Positions 6,093-6,144 of a stretch of 6,144 nt of DNA are shown in pieces. A program made the translations under genes and the position numbers. Positions within the stretch are counted from its first letter, which is position 1. Each line of letters begins with the position of its first letter. This DNA is from an uncultured Eubacteriaceae bacterium (GTDB lineage Bacteria; Bacillota; Clostridia; Eubacteriales; Anaerofustaceae). Location of the stretch: the NCBI GenBank assembly GCA_947058225.1, contig CAMSGF010000054.1, forward strand, positions 1 through 6,144. Direction: 5' to 3'. The notes below the pieces were generated by a model. The model saw only the letters and a list, made by a program, of their open reading frames with translations. It was not told the DNA's origin and did no database searches.

Positions 6093-6144
6093 CCGCCGCC
6101 CCTCCCGTCTCTCACCCTCAACCGTAACCTGTACCATACATTAC

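Larger units (their letters stand above)
5968..6121. repeat. Compound palindromic element: outer stem enclosing three perfect hairpins (four-way junction)
   Basis: Outer arms GGAGGAGCGGCGG (5979-5991) and CCGCCGCCCCTCC (6093-6105) pair at 12 of 13 positions, with one A-C mismatch at 5984. Inside lie three perfect hairpins: 5992-6045 (26-bp arms), 6048-6068 (9-bp arms, GAA loop) and 6072-6092 (9-bp arms, ATG loop). Spacers are 0, 2, 3 and 0 nt, so essentially every base is in a helix. Outside, TTGGGGTG (5968-5975) can pair with CACCC-t-CAA (6113-6121), one base bulged. The GC-rich outer arms contrast with the AT-rich genes. This looks like a MITE- or REP-like mobile or repeated element, or a structured RNA; no transposase or reverse transcriptase is in the window. 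The folding is seen directly; its nature is inferred. Confidence 0.75.

Noticed and set aside
5979..6105. tRNA-like cloverleaf
   Set aside because: Arm lengths (13, 26, 9 and 9 bp) and 2-3-nt loops do not match tRNA, and there is no T-loop or anticodon-loop consensus.
5968..6121. Retron or group II intron RNA
   Set aside because: No reverse transcriptase is in the window and none of the conserved intron-domain or retron branching features can be identified; beyond base 6144 cannot be judged.

Overview
The window is AT-rich and reads like a chromosomal segment of an anaerobic, low-GC Gram-positive bacterium, most plausibly Clostridia or a relative. The grounds are strong AGGAG-type ribosome sites, frequent AGA/AGG and AAA codons, a [FeFe]-hydrogenase-type gene, and a vanG-type glycopeptide-resistance gene set, which is well known in enterococci and clostridia. 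Species cannot be fixed from sequence alone.

Layout. Bases 1-793 hold a divergent, apparently 5'-truncated [FeFe]-hydrogenase H-cluster-domain gene. An intrinsic terminator closes it at 821-846. Bases 847-1125 are a very AT-rich non-coding stretch that must contain the promoter and leader of the next operon, but no consensus promoter stands out. Bases 1126-5890 are one tightly packed plus-strand operon, vanW-vanG-vanXY-vanT, with a 1-nt gap, a 4-nt overlap and a 14-nt overlap between successive genes. From 5891 to the end there is a possible 17-codon stub of another gene, then an elaborate palindromic element (about 5968-6121): a GC-rich outer stem enclosing three perfect hairpins, a four-way-junction design.

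How the genes work together. In the known VanG pathway, VanT takes up and/or racemises L-serine to D-serine, VanG ligates D-Ala to D-Ser, and VanXY removes normal D-Ala-D-Ala dipeptide and the terminal D-Ala of the pentapeptide. Cell-wall precursors then end in D-Ala-D-Ser and bind vancomycin weakly. VanW is a frequent companion of unknown function. The two-component regulator genes (vanR, vanS, sometimes vanU) and vanY that usually precede such operons are absent from the window; an unrelated hydrogenase-like gene and a terminator sit there instead.

Most notable points. VanG and VanXY keep every catalytic motif I could check. VanT is full length but carries Phe625 where alanine/serine racemases have the catalytic Tyr base, Asp707 where VanT enzymes are reported to have the serine-selecting Asn, Gly381 in the PLP-lysine motif, and Ser25 where the membrane acyltransferase-like domain normally has His. 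The operon may therefore be decaying or altered at its last gene. The second point is the compound palindrome downstream. I do not see a wholly new multi-gene system here.
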